Position numbers and translations under genes: made by a program
Assembly (NCBI RefSeq): GCF_000420845.1
Contig: NZ_ATVS01000005.1
Span: forward strand, 62,001 to 126,000
From: Butyrivibrio sp. AE3009
GTDB lineage: Bacteria; Bacillota; Clostridia; Lachnospirales; Lachnospiraceae
Direction of reading: 5' to 3'
Length of the DNA stretch: 64,000 nt
Notes under the pieces: model-generated
The model's input: only the letters and a program-made list of their open reading frames with translations
Told to the model about the DNA's origin: nothing
The model's database searches: none
Shown: one piece after another, positions 17,168 to 24,872 of the stretch
How positions within the stretch are numbered: the first letter of the stretch is position 1
How the letters are laid out: each line of letters opens with the position of its first letter

Positions 17168-19161
17168 TTTTTCCAAACAAGCTGCTCCTTGGAGGAGAGG
17201 GCGGTAAGCGGGCCGGGGATGGCTTCAGATCCGCGGTGTGCGCCGAGGAGATCACGGTCGAAGACGATGTCTGTTCCGTCGGGATTCTCGAAGCGCTGCT
17301 CCGGCTCGAAGGCTCTGCCCAGCATCTCGGTGGAGATGATGCCGCAGGTGAAGTCGCCCAGTTCCTTGGCAAGGTTGGTCTTCAGATAGTAGTCGCCGTT
17401 TTTCTCGGTGATGGCTACGGTGATCTTGCCGGTCTTGTTCACCAGCTTGTTCTTTTCCTTCTTGTATACGGTTGCGCCATTAAAGTAAGCATTGCCCTCA
17501 ATCCATACAGGAAGATGGCCAAAGTGTGCCTCAGCCAGGGCTCCCATATCCGGCTTCTTGCTGAAATCAAACTGCTGATTCCACTCTGCCTGAGTCGGAA
17601 AGATGTCAAAAGGCTTGGTTCCAACAACTTCATAATCAGAATCCGCAGCTGTCTTTTTCTTGTCATGGATCTTGTGCTGCTGGACAAAAATGTTGTTGTA
17701 GATCCTGTCATCGCCGTGAAGGATAGTCATAAAGCCCGCAACCTCTGTCCTGTGGCGGATGTGATAAGGTGTGTATCTGGGCTCTCTCTGTCCGTTCACG
17801 ATGCTGTCTACACCTGAGTTGATCAGCGAGAAGCTGCCCAGCACCAGGTTGTTGATAACTGCGATTCCTTCGCTGGGAATCGTGATTGCAACCGGTGACA
17901 GCAGAATATTGTTATCAATAAGTGTGGGACCATGACCTACCTCAATAAATACGTCAGTGCTGAACATTCCGCCGGGGAGCTGCTCAACCCCCTCGGGCCT
18001 GTTGTTGTCATGCATAACATTCTGAGTAACTCTTGCTCCCTGAGCCTCCCAGTCCAGCCACACACCCATGATATTGTCATGAATATGATTTCTTCTGATA
18101 GTTACGTCAATTCCCGCATGGAGCTTGATCCCGGCGGTCTCAGCGCCGCCCAGCTGAGCGGAGGTACAGTTGTGGTGAATATCGCAGTCTTCAATTGTTG
18201 AAAAAACAGCTCCCATTCTGCCTACAATACCCGTCTGCTCATTGTGATGCACGTGACATCTTCTGATGATATGATGACCGATGCGCTCCTTGAGCCAGCC
18301 ATGGAACTGTCCCCTGCACACCGCATCTCTCTCCATCTGCGTGGGGCTCTTCACCTGTTTTACGGTAAAATACATATCGTTCTCAGGGTCCTTATACTTA
18401 CCCAGCGAAATGCCGCAGCATCTGCTTCCGTAGACCTCACAGTCCTCGATGATCCAGCCCTTACTCCAGTGAGGCCCTATCATTCCGTCCTGATAGGCAG
18501 CAGGCGGCGCCCAGGTGGTAGCAGCTTTGTTGATGTTAAAACCGCTGACAGTTATATAGTTGATGAAGTTCTCAGTGGGCATAAAACAGTTCCGTCTCAC
18601 CGTGAATTCCACATTTTCCTTGTTGGGATCGAGCTTGCCGAAGTTACCGTAGATAACGGTGGTATCGCCATTTTGCTCTGTAAACCACAGATACCCCGCA
18701 GCTTCCTTGTCCCAGGCATAAATGTCCGGCTTACCCTTCTGACACTCCTCCAGAGTTGCCGTCTCATACATCTGATTATCATTCAAAAAAACACATCCCG
18801 TATGCCGCTTTGTAGAAGCGAAGTACCAGTCTCCGTAAACCGCAGTAGTATAGGGATTGTAATTTCCAAAAATTCCGTTATTTACCGTGAACTTCCACAC
18901 ATTTCCCTTAACCTTCTCCCAGCCGGTAGCCTTCTCTGCGCCTGTAATCACAGCTCCCAAAGGCTTCTCCGAGCGGTAAACGATAGGCTGTTCCTTGGTC
19001 CCTGCATTCTTCGGAACCACGTGCTCTCTGTAAATACCGGGCTTAACCACAATCTCATCCCCGGCCACCGCGATCCTTGCGGCGTCATTTATGTTCTTAA
19101 AAGGTCTGCTCTCACTTCCGTCACCATCGCGGAAGGAGCTTGCGTCAACGTAGTAGATCAT
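17155..19161 (-). CDS. GH120 beta-xylosidase (right-handed beta-helix)
   Basis: 668 residues from ATG 19161, which has an aaggagg site; the longer frame up to 19287 is not supported. It opens with a DUF1565-like YYVDASSFRDG and continues as a parallel beta-helix. Motifs NYNPYTTAVYGDW, WAPPAA, GLIGPHWSKGWIIED-like and AGIKLHAGIDV match the GH120 xylosidase XylC pattern as I remember it. GVWLDWEAQG (Asp about 370) and VFIEVGHGP (Glu about 407) correspond to the reported nucleophile and acid/base. No signal peptide, so it probably cleaves imported xylo-oligosaccharides. It is divergent from a LacI regulator with shared operators. The stop codon comes from a repeat element. Confidence 0.85.
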   Translation of the reverse strand: MIYYVDASSFRDGDGSESRPFKNINDAARIAVAGDEIVVKPGIYREHVVPKNAGTKEQPIVYRSEKPLGAVITGAEKATGWEKVKGNVWKFTVNNGIFGNYNPYTTAVYGDWYFASTKRHTGCVFLNDNQMYETATLEECQKGKPDIYAWDKEAAGYLWFTEQNGDTTVIYGNFGKLDPNKENVEFTVRRNCFMPTENFINYITVSGFNINKAATTWAPPAAYQDGMIGPHWSKGWIIEDCEVYGSRCCGISLGKYKDPENDMYFTVKQVKSPTQMERDAVCRGQFHGWLKERIGHHIIRRCHVHHNEQTGIVGRMGAVFSTIEDCDIHHNCTSAQLGGAETAGIKLHAGIDVTIRRNHIHDNIMGVWLDWEAQGARVTQNVMHDNNRPEGVEQLPGGMFSTDVFIEVGHGPTLIDNNILLSPVAITIPSEGIAVINNLVLGSFSLINSGVDSIVNGQREPRYTPYHIRHRTEVAGFMTILHGDDRIYNNIFVQQHKIHDKKKTAADSDYEVVGTKPFDIFPTQAEWNQQFDFSKKPDMGALAEAHFGHLPVWIEGNAYFNGATVYKKEKNKLVNKTGKITVAITEKNGDYYLKTNLAKELGDFTCGIISTEMLGRAFEPEQRFENPDGTDIVFDRDLLGAHRGSEAIPGPLTALSSKEQLVWKKIGV

Positions 19162-19202
19162 AGAGCCTCCTTTCGGCCAACCTGCTGATAAACCCACAAA
19201 AG

Positions 19203-19216
19203 GTTTAACGATAAAC
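19203..19216. promoter_or_regulatory. Predicted LacI-family operator 1
   Basis: gtttaacgataaac, a near-palindrome with a central CG as is usual for LacI/CcpA-type sites. It lies upstream of the xylosidase and shares gtttaacga with the second site at 19362. Confidence 0.6.
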
Positions 19217-19324
19217 ATGTTATATGTAACAATACTATGGGTGCAGCCTACAAAAGTCAAGATAAACATGCACAACCAAATCGTCAAAAATTACAGTTTT
19301 ATGTGCAGATTAACAAAAAACATA

Positions 19325-19355
19325 TTGACAGTAATCCACCTAAGCGCAATAATAA
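19325..19355 (+). promoter_or_regulatory. Possible promoter of the LacI/ABC operon
   Basis: ttgaca (19325-19330) with candidate -10 boxes aataat (19348) or taataa (19350). The second operator lies just downstream, which fits repression. Confidence 0.45.
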
Positions 19356-19361
19356 ACTCAA

Positions 19362-19375
19362 GTTTAACGATTAAC
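19362..19375. promoter_or_regulatory. Predicted LacI-family operator 2
   Basis: gtttaacgattaac, nearly identical to operator 1, placed between the probable promoter and the regulator's start codon. This is consistent with autorepression. Confidence 0.6.
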
Positions 19376-19400
19376 AAAAACATTTATGCGAGGAAACGAG

Positions 19401-20450
19401 ATGGTGACGCTCAAAGAGGTCGCTGATATCTGCAATGTCTCGCCTACCACCGTTTCGAACGTAATTAACGGCAAGGCCAAGACCAGCGAGGAAACCAAAA
19501 ACAGAATATTGCAGGTCATCAAGGAGACCGGTTACAAGCCTAATTACATGGCCAAGGGACTGCGCAACAAGAAGACCAGAACCATCGCCATTATTGCCGA
19601 GGACATTGAGCAGTTCACTTCTCCCGCCATAATCGAGAGCATCATGGCCCGCTGCGAGGAGGATGGCTACAGAGCCATAGTCCACAACCTGCGTCTCTAC
19701 GACAGGTGGAAGGACACCTGGTACGGCCAGGAAGAGGAGTATCACTCGGTTCTCGATCCCGTTGTGCAGGATGTTTTGTCAGAGCAGGTGGACGGAGTCA
19801 TATACCTGGCGGGGCATTCCAGAATCATCGGTTCCTTCAACGATGATTTTCAGCTTCCCGTGGTCATGTGCTACGCATACTCCAATTCAGCCAGAGTCCC
19901 TTCCGTTGTCATCGACGACGAGAAGAGCGCCTACGAGATGACCACCTATCTCATCGGTCTGGGGCACCGCCGGATAGGCTTCGTAGGGGGCCGCATGGAG
20001 AACATCCACACAGCCAAGCGTCTCATGGGCTATCAACGAGCTCTTTTTGAAAACGGACTGCTGTACGATCCGGAGCTTGTTTACTACGGCGACTGGACAA
20101 GAGAGTCAGGCTACGAAGGAGCCAGAGCCATAGTTCCACGGGATGTCACCGCAATCTTTGGCATCTCCGACAAGATGACCGGCGGAATCTACGATTATCT
20201 TGAGGAGCAGGGAATTGTCATAGGACGGGACATATCCGTTGCAGGTTTTGACAATGAGATAATATCCGAGTTTTTCAGGCCGCAGCTCACCACCACGGCG
20301 CTGCCCCTTACCGAGATTGGCCGCATCTCAGCCGAGCTCATGTTAAAAAAGCTGGAAGGTTCTCATGGGGATGAGGAACCCTCCAAGGATCCTGTCGTTA
20401 TCAAGGTTCCATGCAAGCTTGTTAAAAGGAAATCTGTAATAAAAAAGTAA
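19401..20450 (+). CDS. LacI/GalR-family transcriptional regulator
   Basis: 349 residues. The N-terminal helix-turn-helix and hinge are clear: VTLKEVADICNVSPTTVSNVINGKAKTSEETKNRILQVIKETGYKPNYMAKGLR. A periplasmic-binding-protein-like ligand domain follows (IGLGHRRIGFVGG, DVTAIFGISDKMTGGIYD, ISVAGFDN). Start at 19401 has aggaaa upstream; an ATG at 19386 is also possible. Its position between the xylosidase and the transporter, with two identical-type operators, suggests it represses both in the absence of a xylan-derived sugar. Confidence 0.93.
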   Translation: MVTLKEVADICNVSPTTVSNVINGKAKTSEETKNRILQVIKETGYKPNYMAKGLRNKKTRTIAIIAEDIEQFTSPAIIESIMARCEEDGYRAIVHNLRLYDRWKDTWYGQEEEYHSVLDPVVQDVLSEQVDGVIYLAGHSRIIGSFNDDFQLPVVMCYAYSNSARVPSVVIDDEKSAYEMTTYLIGLGHRRIGFVGGRMENIHTAKRLMGYQRALFENGLLYDPELVYYGDWTRESGYEGARAIVPRDVTAIFGISDKMTGGIYDYLEEQGIVIGRDISVAGFDNEIISEFFRPQLTTTALPLTEIGRISAELMLKKLEGSHGDEEPSKDPVVIKVPCKLVKRKSVIKK

Positions 20451-20478
20451 TAAACGGGGAAAACAGGAGGAGTAACCG

Positions 20479-21387
20479 GTGTCTAAGAAAAAAGCTTATT
20501 CATTCAAGCTGTTTCTGCTTGTATTACCATTTATCATTTTGGTTCTACTGTTCAGCTATTATCCGCTATACGGCTGGCTGTACGCATTCTACGATTACAA
20601 ACCGCCCAAAACATTGGCAAACAGTGCTTTTGTAGGCTTTAAGTGGTTTGCATCTCTGGTCAGCAGTGAGACCAAGATCAAACAGATCGGTCAGGTTCTC
20701 AAGAACACCTTCGCTATGAGCGGAATCACCATCGGAACCAGTTGGCTTCCCATGCTATTCGCAGTATTTCTCAATGAGATCAAAGGCGTCAAGTTCAGGA
20801 AGTTTGTCCAGACAGTAACCACACTTCCCAACTTCGTCAGCTGGGTTATGGTTTACTCCATCGCCTTTGCACTTTTTAACAGCACAGGTATGATGAACTC
20901 ACTTCTTATGAAGTACGGTGTCATCACCCAGCCCATTCTTTTCCTGCAGTCCTCTGAGCACGTATGGTTTGTACAGTGGCTCTGGCTCACCTGGAAAAAC
21001 CTTGGATGGGCAGCCATCATGTATATCGCAGCAATTGCCAGCATCGACGGAGAAATGATCGAGGCAGCCAGGGTTGATGGTGCCACAAGAATGCAGATAA
21101 TAAGACACATTACCATACCAAGTCTTTTGCCCACATATTTCGTTCTCCTGGTACTTAATGTCGCTAACTTCCTCAACAACGGAATGGAGCAGTATTACGT
21201 ATTCCAGAACGCATTTAACAAGGAATACATCCAGGTTCTTGACCTCTACGTATTCAACCTGGCCATGGGCGCCGGCGGCTATTCCGTATCAGTTGCCATC
21301 AGTATGCTGAAGAGCCTTGTCAGCGTGGTACTTTTGGTCATTGTAAACGGAACGTCCAAGGCAATCAGAGGTGAGAGCATCCTTTGA
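20479..21387 (+). CDS. Oligosaccharide ABC transporter permease (LplB-like)
   Basis: 302 residues, GTG start with aggagg 8 bp upstream. LplB/UgpA-type permease with about six membrane segments, starting SKKKAYSFKLFLLVLPFIILVLLFSYYPLYGWLYAF. It carries the EAA loop (MIEAARVDGATRMQIIRHITIPSLLPT). It lies 28 bp after the LacI gene and before a second permease, so one operon. No ATPase gene accompanies it; these systems usually share an MsmK/UgpC-type ATPase encoded elsewhere. Confidence 0.92.
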   Translation: MSKKKAYSFKLFLLVLPFIILVLLFSYYPLYGWLYAFYDYKPPKTLANSAFVGFKWFASLVSSETKIKQIGQVLKNTFAMSGITIGTSWLPMLFAVFLNEIKGVKFRKFVQTVTTLPNFVSWVMVYSIAFALFNSTGMMNSLLMKYGVITQPILFLQSSEHVWFVQWLWLTWKNLGWAAIMYIAAIASIDGEMIEAARVDGATRMQIIRHITIPSLLPTYFVLLVLNVANFLNNGMEQYYVFQNAFNKEYIQVLDLYVFNLAMGAGGYSVSVAISMLKSLVSVVLLVIVNGTSKAIRGESIL

Positions 21388-21435
21388 TACAGGGGCGTAA
21401 TAAGTAGATCATTTAGTAAAAGTCGGGAGTAGGTT

Positions 21436-22362
21436 ATGAGTCGAGAAAAAGAGAACAAGAGCAAGATAAAAGTAAGCGCGGGAGACAGGACAATGGAGAT
21501 AATCTGCTACATTATCTTTTCCATTGCAGCATTCCTTTGCCTGTACCCTTTCTATTACATATTGATCAACACCATCAGTGCCAATGATATCAGCGCCAGA
21601 GGCGACGTGCTGTTCTGGCCGCAGCAGATACATTTTCACAATTATGCATCAGCCTTCAGGATCGACGGACTTCTGAATGCTTTCAAGATCTCACTGATGA
21701 GGACTACGATCGGAACTGCCCTGACAGTCTTCGCATCAGCCTTCCTGGGATTTATGTTTACTCAGGAAAAAATGTGGCTCAGGAAGCTCTGGTACAGACT
21801 GATCGTAGCAACCATGTACTTCAACGCAGGTATTATCCCATGGTTCCTGGTTATGAAGCAGATGCACCTCACCAACAATTTCTGGGGATATATACTTCCC
21901 GCTGTTGTATCACCCTTTAACCTGATCCTCACCAAGACCTTTGTTGAGTCGGTGCCAAAGGAGCTTCAGGAAGCAGCAGAGATTGACGGTGCAGGGGTCC
22001 TCACCATATTCTTCAGGATCATCATTCCGGTAATCAAGCCCATTATGGCAACCGTAGCTATTTTCTCAGCGGTAAGCCAGTGGAACGCCTTCCAGGATAC
22101 ACTGCTTCTTATGACTGACACCAAGCTGTATCCATTGCAGTTCGTGCTCTATCAGTATCTGAACCAGGCCAGCTCACTTGCATCCCTGGCCCAGAGTAGC
22201 AGCAGTACCCAGTCACTGGCAGCTGCAGCAGCAACAACACAGACCACCACCAGTGTTCGTATGACCATTACGGTTATCGTAGTTCTGCCTATCATGCTGG
22301 TGTACCCGATTTTCCAGAAGTACTTCGTAAAGGGTATCATGATCGGTGCGGTGAAGGGCTGA
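21436..22362 (+). CDS. Oligosaccharide ABC transporter permease (LplC-like)
   Basis: 308 residues, second permease of the system, of the LplC/MalG type. Features: ICYIIFSIAAFLCLYPFYYILINTIS at the start, EAA loop (LQEAAEIDGAGVLTIFFRIIIPVIKP) and the family C terminus MLVYPIFQKYFVKGIMIGAVKG. A Ser/Ala/Thr-rich insertion (LASLAQSSSSTQSLAAAAATTQTTTS) sits before the last membrane helix. Confidence 0.92.
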   Translation: MSREKENKSKIKVSAGDRTMEIICYIIFSIAAFLCLYPFYYILINTISANDISARGDVLFWPQQIHFHNYASAFRIDGLLNAFKISLMRTTIGTALTVFASAFLGFMFTQEKMWLRKLWYRLIVATMYFNAGIIPWFLVMKQMHLTNNFWGYILPAVVSPFNLILTKTFVESVPKELQEAAEIDGAGVLTIFFRIIIPVIKPIMATVAIFSAVSQWNAFQDTLLLMTDTKLYPLQFVLYQYLNQASSLASLAQSSSSTQSLAAAAATTQTTTSVRMTITVIVVLPIMLVYPIFQKYFVKGIMIGAVKG

Positions 22363-22415
22363 GAGCACTTGGTGAGGTCTTTTCGAGCCTAGTGCGAACG
22401 TGTTCTGGCGAGCGT

Positions 22416-22541
22416 AAGCGAGAACAGAACTTCCTTGTGAAAAAAGTAAAGGAGTTCAAGCGAGAACAGAACTTCCTTGTGAAAAAAGTAAAGGAGTTCA
22501 AGCGAGAACGGAACTTCCTTGTGAAATATGGAAGGTATTCA
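22416..22541 (+). repeat. Three tandem 42-bp units before the binding-protein gene
   Basis: Units begin at 22416, 22458 and 22500, each opening with aagcgagaac.gaacttcc and containing ttgtgaaa and, in the first two, aaaggagttc. The first two are almost identical and the third decays after about 26 bp. The array fills the leader between the permease and the highly expressed type of lipoprotein gene, and repeats an AGGAG-like string in each unit. Confidence 0.85.
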
Positions 22542-22600
22542 AAAATGTGCATGCTCCCTTAAAGGGGCGGAAATAGAGGTTAAAAAAAGGAGGAAATGAA

Positions 22601-24388
22601 ATGAAGTTTAAGAAAATGGCATCTCTTGCACTTGCCGGCATTATGACTGCTTCCATGATAGCAGGCTGCGGCAGCGATGCAGGAACAGGTAACTCAGGGA
22701 CAACCGGTGGAGACACTACAGAAACACAGACAGCTACACAGACAGCGGACACAGGAACAGAGACCGCTGCAGCAACAGAAGCTCCCACAGCAAGTCACGA
22801 CGAGACATACACAGTTGACTTCTACGACGTAGCAGCTAACTTCCAGGGCGTTCAGTCCGGATGGTACGGCAAGATCGTTAAGGACAAGTTCAACATGGAT
22901 CTTAACATTATCGCTCCTCAGGTAGCCGGTGACGGACAGACTCTTTATCAGACACGCTGCGCAGCAGGCGCTCTCGGTGACCTCATCATCCTCGATAACG
23001 CAGACGCTCAGGAGTGCGTAGAGTCAGGACTTATCCATGACCTTACAGACGTACTTGCCAACTATCCTAACCTTATGAAATATGAGAAGCAGATCAAAGA
23101 GTTCAACTCAATGATGGGTGACGGCACCAAGATCTATGCAATTCCTCTTGAGATGAACAATAACGGACCTACAGATTACAGACAGCTTCATGTTTACACC
23201 TATCCTCGTATCGGCTGGGATATGTACAACGAGGTTGGAGCTCCCGAACTTAAGAACACAGATGACCTTCTTGCATGCCTCAAGGCTATCCAGGATGCTC
23301 ATCCCACAAACGACAAGGGCGACCCGGCTTATGCTATCAGCATGTGGAAGGACTGGGACAGCTATTTCATGGAGAACGTAGCTCAGCTCACCAAGTGGTA
23401 CGGCCAGGAAGTTAACGGCTCCGTTATGATCGGAACAGACAACTCAATCGCACCTCTTACAGACAAGGCAGGCGCTTACTACAAGATGCTCAAGTTCTTC
23501 TATCAGGCTAACCAGATGGGCCTTGTAGATCCCGACTCAGCTACACAGGATTGGAACTCAATCGTTTCCAAGATGCAGGACAAGAGAATCTATCTCTACT
23601 GGTACAGCTGGCAGTACGGATTCTGGAACACACCTGCAAGGGGTGAAGAGGGCGTTAACTACATCGAGATCCCTGTTGCAGATACCAACCTTTACCAGCC
23701 TTCCGACACATACTTCGGCGATGGTCGTGTACTTTGCGTAGGTTCACAGGTTAGCGATGAGAACTTTGCAAGACTTATGGAGTTCCTTGACTGGTACGCT
23801 TCTCCTGAGGGAGTTCAGATCCAGCATGGCGGCACAGAGGGACTTATCTACACAGTAGAAAACGGCAAGTATGTCCTTACAGAAGACGGCTTCAACAGAT
23901 TCTCAGCAGAAGTAGCAGTTCCTGAGGATCAGGGCGGCGGCAACTGGAACGATGGTAACAACCAGATCAACCAGTGGATCGTAGCAAGCTGCGATGTTAA
24001 CCCTGACACAAATGAGCCTTATGGAACTGATATGTGGTCTTCAACCATCGAGAAGAACCAGACCAAGACAACTAAGGAATGGTCAGAGAAGTTCGGCGCA
24101 GCAGACGACGTTGAGTACCTTAAGAAGAACAACATGATGACAGTAGTTCCCAGTATCAACATCGCTCTTGCAATCGACACAACAGACATCAGCCTTATCC
24201 GCAGCCAGTGCGGTGACGTTATCAAGGATGCTTCCTGGAGAATGGTATTTGCCAAGGATGACGCAGACTTCGAGGCACAGTGGGATGCTATGGCAGAGCA
24301 GCTCAACGGACTTGGCTGGGAAGACCTTGTAAACTTTGATACAGAGAAGTATGGCCCTATGATCGAGGCTAGAAAAGCAGCTCAGTAA
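22601..24388 (+). CDS. Oligosaccharide-binding lipoprotein of the ABC transporter (LplA-like)
   Basis: 595 residues. Lipoprotein signal with lipobox IAGC (Cys at about 24), then a Thr/Gly-rich flexible linker of about 45 residues. The mature domain is a large extracellular family 1 solute-binding fold (TYTVDFYDVAANFQGVQSGWYGKIVKDKFNMDLNII; aromatic-rich regions such as YWYSWQYGFWN). Ribosome site aggagg. Coding is strongly biased to a few preferred codons, consistent with high expression. Works with the two permeases; neighbouring xylosidase suggests xylo-oligosaccharides as ligand. Confidence 0.92.
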   Translation: MKFKKMASLALAGIMTASMIAGCGSDAGTGNSGTTGGDTTETQTATQTADTGTETAAATEAPTASHDETYTVDFYDVAANFQGVQSGWYGKIVKDKFNMDLNIIAPQVAGDGQTLYQTRCAAGALGDLIILDNADAQECVESGLIHDLTDVLANYPNLMKYEKQIKEFNSMMGDGTKIYAIPLEMNNNGPTDYRQLHVYTYPRIGWDMYNEVGAPELKNTDDLLACLKAIQDAHPTNDKGDPAYAISMWKDWDSYFMENVAQLTKWYGQEVNGSVMIGTDNSIAPLTDKAGAYYKMLKFFYQANQMGLVDPDSATQDWNSIVSKMQDKRIYLYWYSWQYGFWNTPARGEEGVNYIEIPVADTNLYQPSDTYFGDGRVLCVGSQVSDENFARLMEFLDWYASPEGVQIQHGGTEGLIYTVENGKYVLTEDGFNRFSAEVAVPEDQGGGNWNDGNNQINQWIVASCDVNPDTNEPYGTDMWSSTIEKNQTKTTKEWSEKFGAADDVEYLKKNNMMTVVPSINIALAIDTTDISLIRSQCGDVIKDASWRMVFAKDDADFEAQWDAMAEQLNGLGWEDLVNFDTEKYGPMIEARKAAQ

Positions 24389-24442
24389 GGTTAATCCTCT
24401 TAAATAACCTTTCTATTCAACAACCACCTAAATTATGGGAAT

Positions 24443-24475
24443 ACCCGCAGCTTACTCCAAGTTGCGGGTGTTTCT
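24443..24475 (+). terminator. Probable terminator after the transporter operon
   Basis: Stem acccgca / tgcgggt with a 13-base loop followed by gtttctatgttt. The T run is imperfect. Confidence 0.55.
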
Positions 24476-24484
24476 ATGTTTGAC

Positions 24485-24508
24485 TCACAACCGTCCCCTT
24501 GTCATCTC
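24485..24508 (-). repeat. Single-arm gggacggtt repeat module
   Basis: On the minus strand it reads gatgacaaggggacggttgt, sharing gacaaggggacggtt with 14244-14268. It lies between the transporter terminator and clpS. Confidence 0.6.
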
Positions 24509-24571
24509 CTATCCCTTGAAATCATGGTATAATTGACACTATAGATAAAATCTCCCGGAGGAAGTTAAACT

Positions 24572-24871
24572 ATGGCGACGAAAGGTCAGACCAGATCCCG
24601 CACCAGCAGTAGGATCAAGGAGCCAAAGCAGTTTAATGTGATAATGCATAACGACGATTTTACCACCATGGACTTTGTGGTGGAGGTGCTGATGGATATT
24701 TTTCACAAGGACAAGGTGAGCGCCCAGGCCATAATGTTGAATGTCCACAACAAGGGTCACGCAGCGGTGGGCAAATACCCCTATGACATTGCGGTCAGCA
24801 GGGTTGCGTTGGCACTTGAGAGAGCCAAACAACAGGGTTTTCCCTTTAGAATGACGGTAGAAGAGGCATAA
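24572..24871 (+). CDS. clpS: ATP-dependent Clp protease adaptor ClpS
   Basis: 99 residues. ClpS binds N-degron substrates and hands them to the ClpA/ClpC N domain. The conserved core is clear: VIMHNDDFTTMDFVVEVLMDIFHKD, then HNKGHAAVGKYPYDIA. Residues NDD and the MDF.V helix form the N-degron pocket and ClpA contact. Ribosome site ggagga precedes ATG. It is 1 bp from clpA, a standard adaptor-unfoldase operon. Confidence 0.96.
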   Translation: MATKGQTRSRTSSRIKEPKQFNVIMHNDDFTTMDFVVEVLMDIFHKDKVSAQAIMLNVHNKGHAAVGKYPYDIAVSRVALALERAKQQGFPFRMTVEEA

Positions 24872-24872
24872 T

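Noticed and set aside
17131..19188. Long plus-strand frames across the GH120 gene (17131-17817 and 18244-19188)
   Set aside because: The minus-strand protein has clear family motifs along its whole length; the plus frames have no ribosome site or recognisable domain.
22416..22541. CRISPR array
   Set aside because: Units are contiguous 42-bp tandem copies with no unique spacers and no cas genes nearby.
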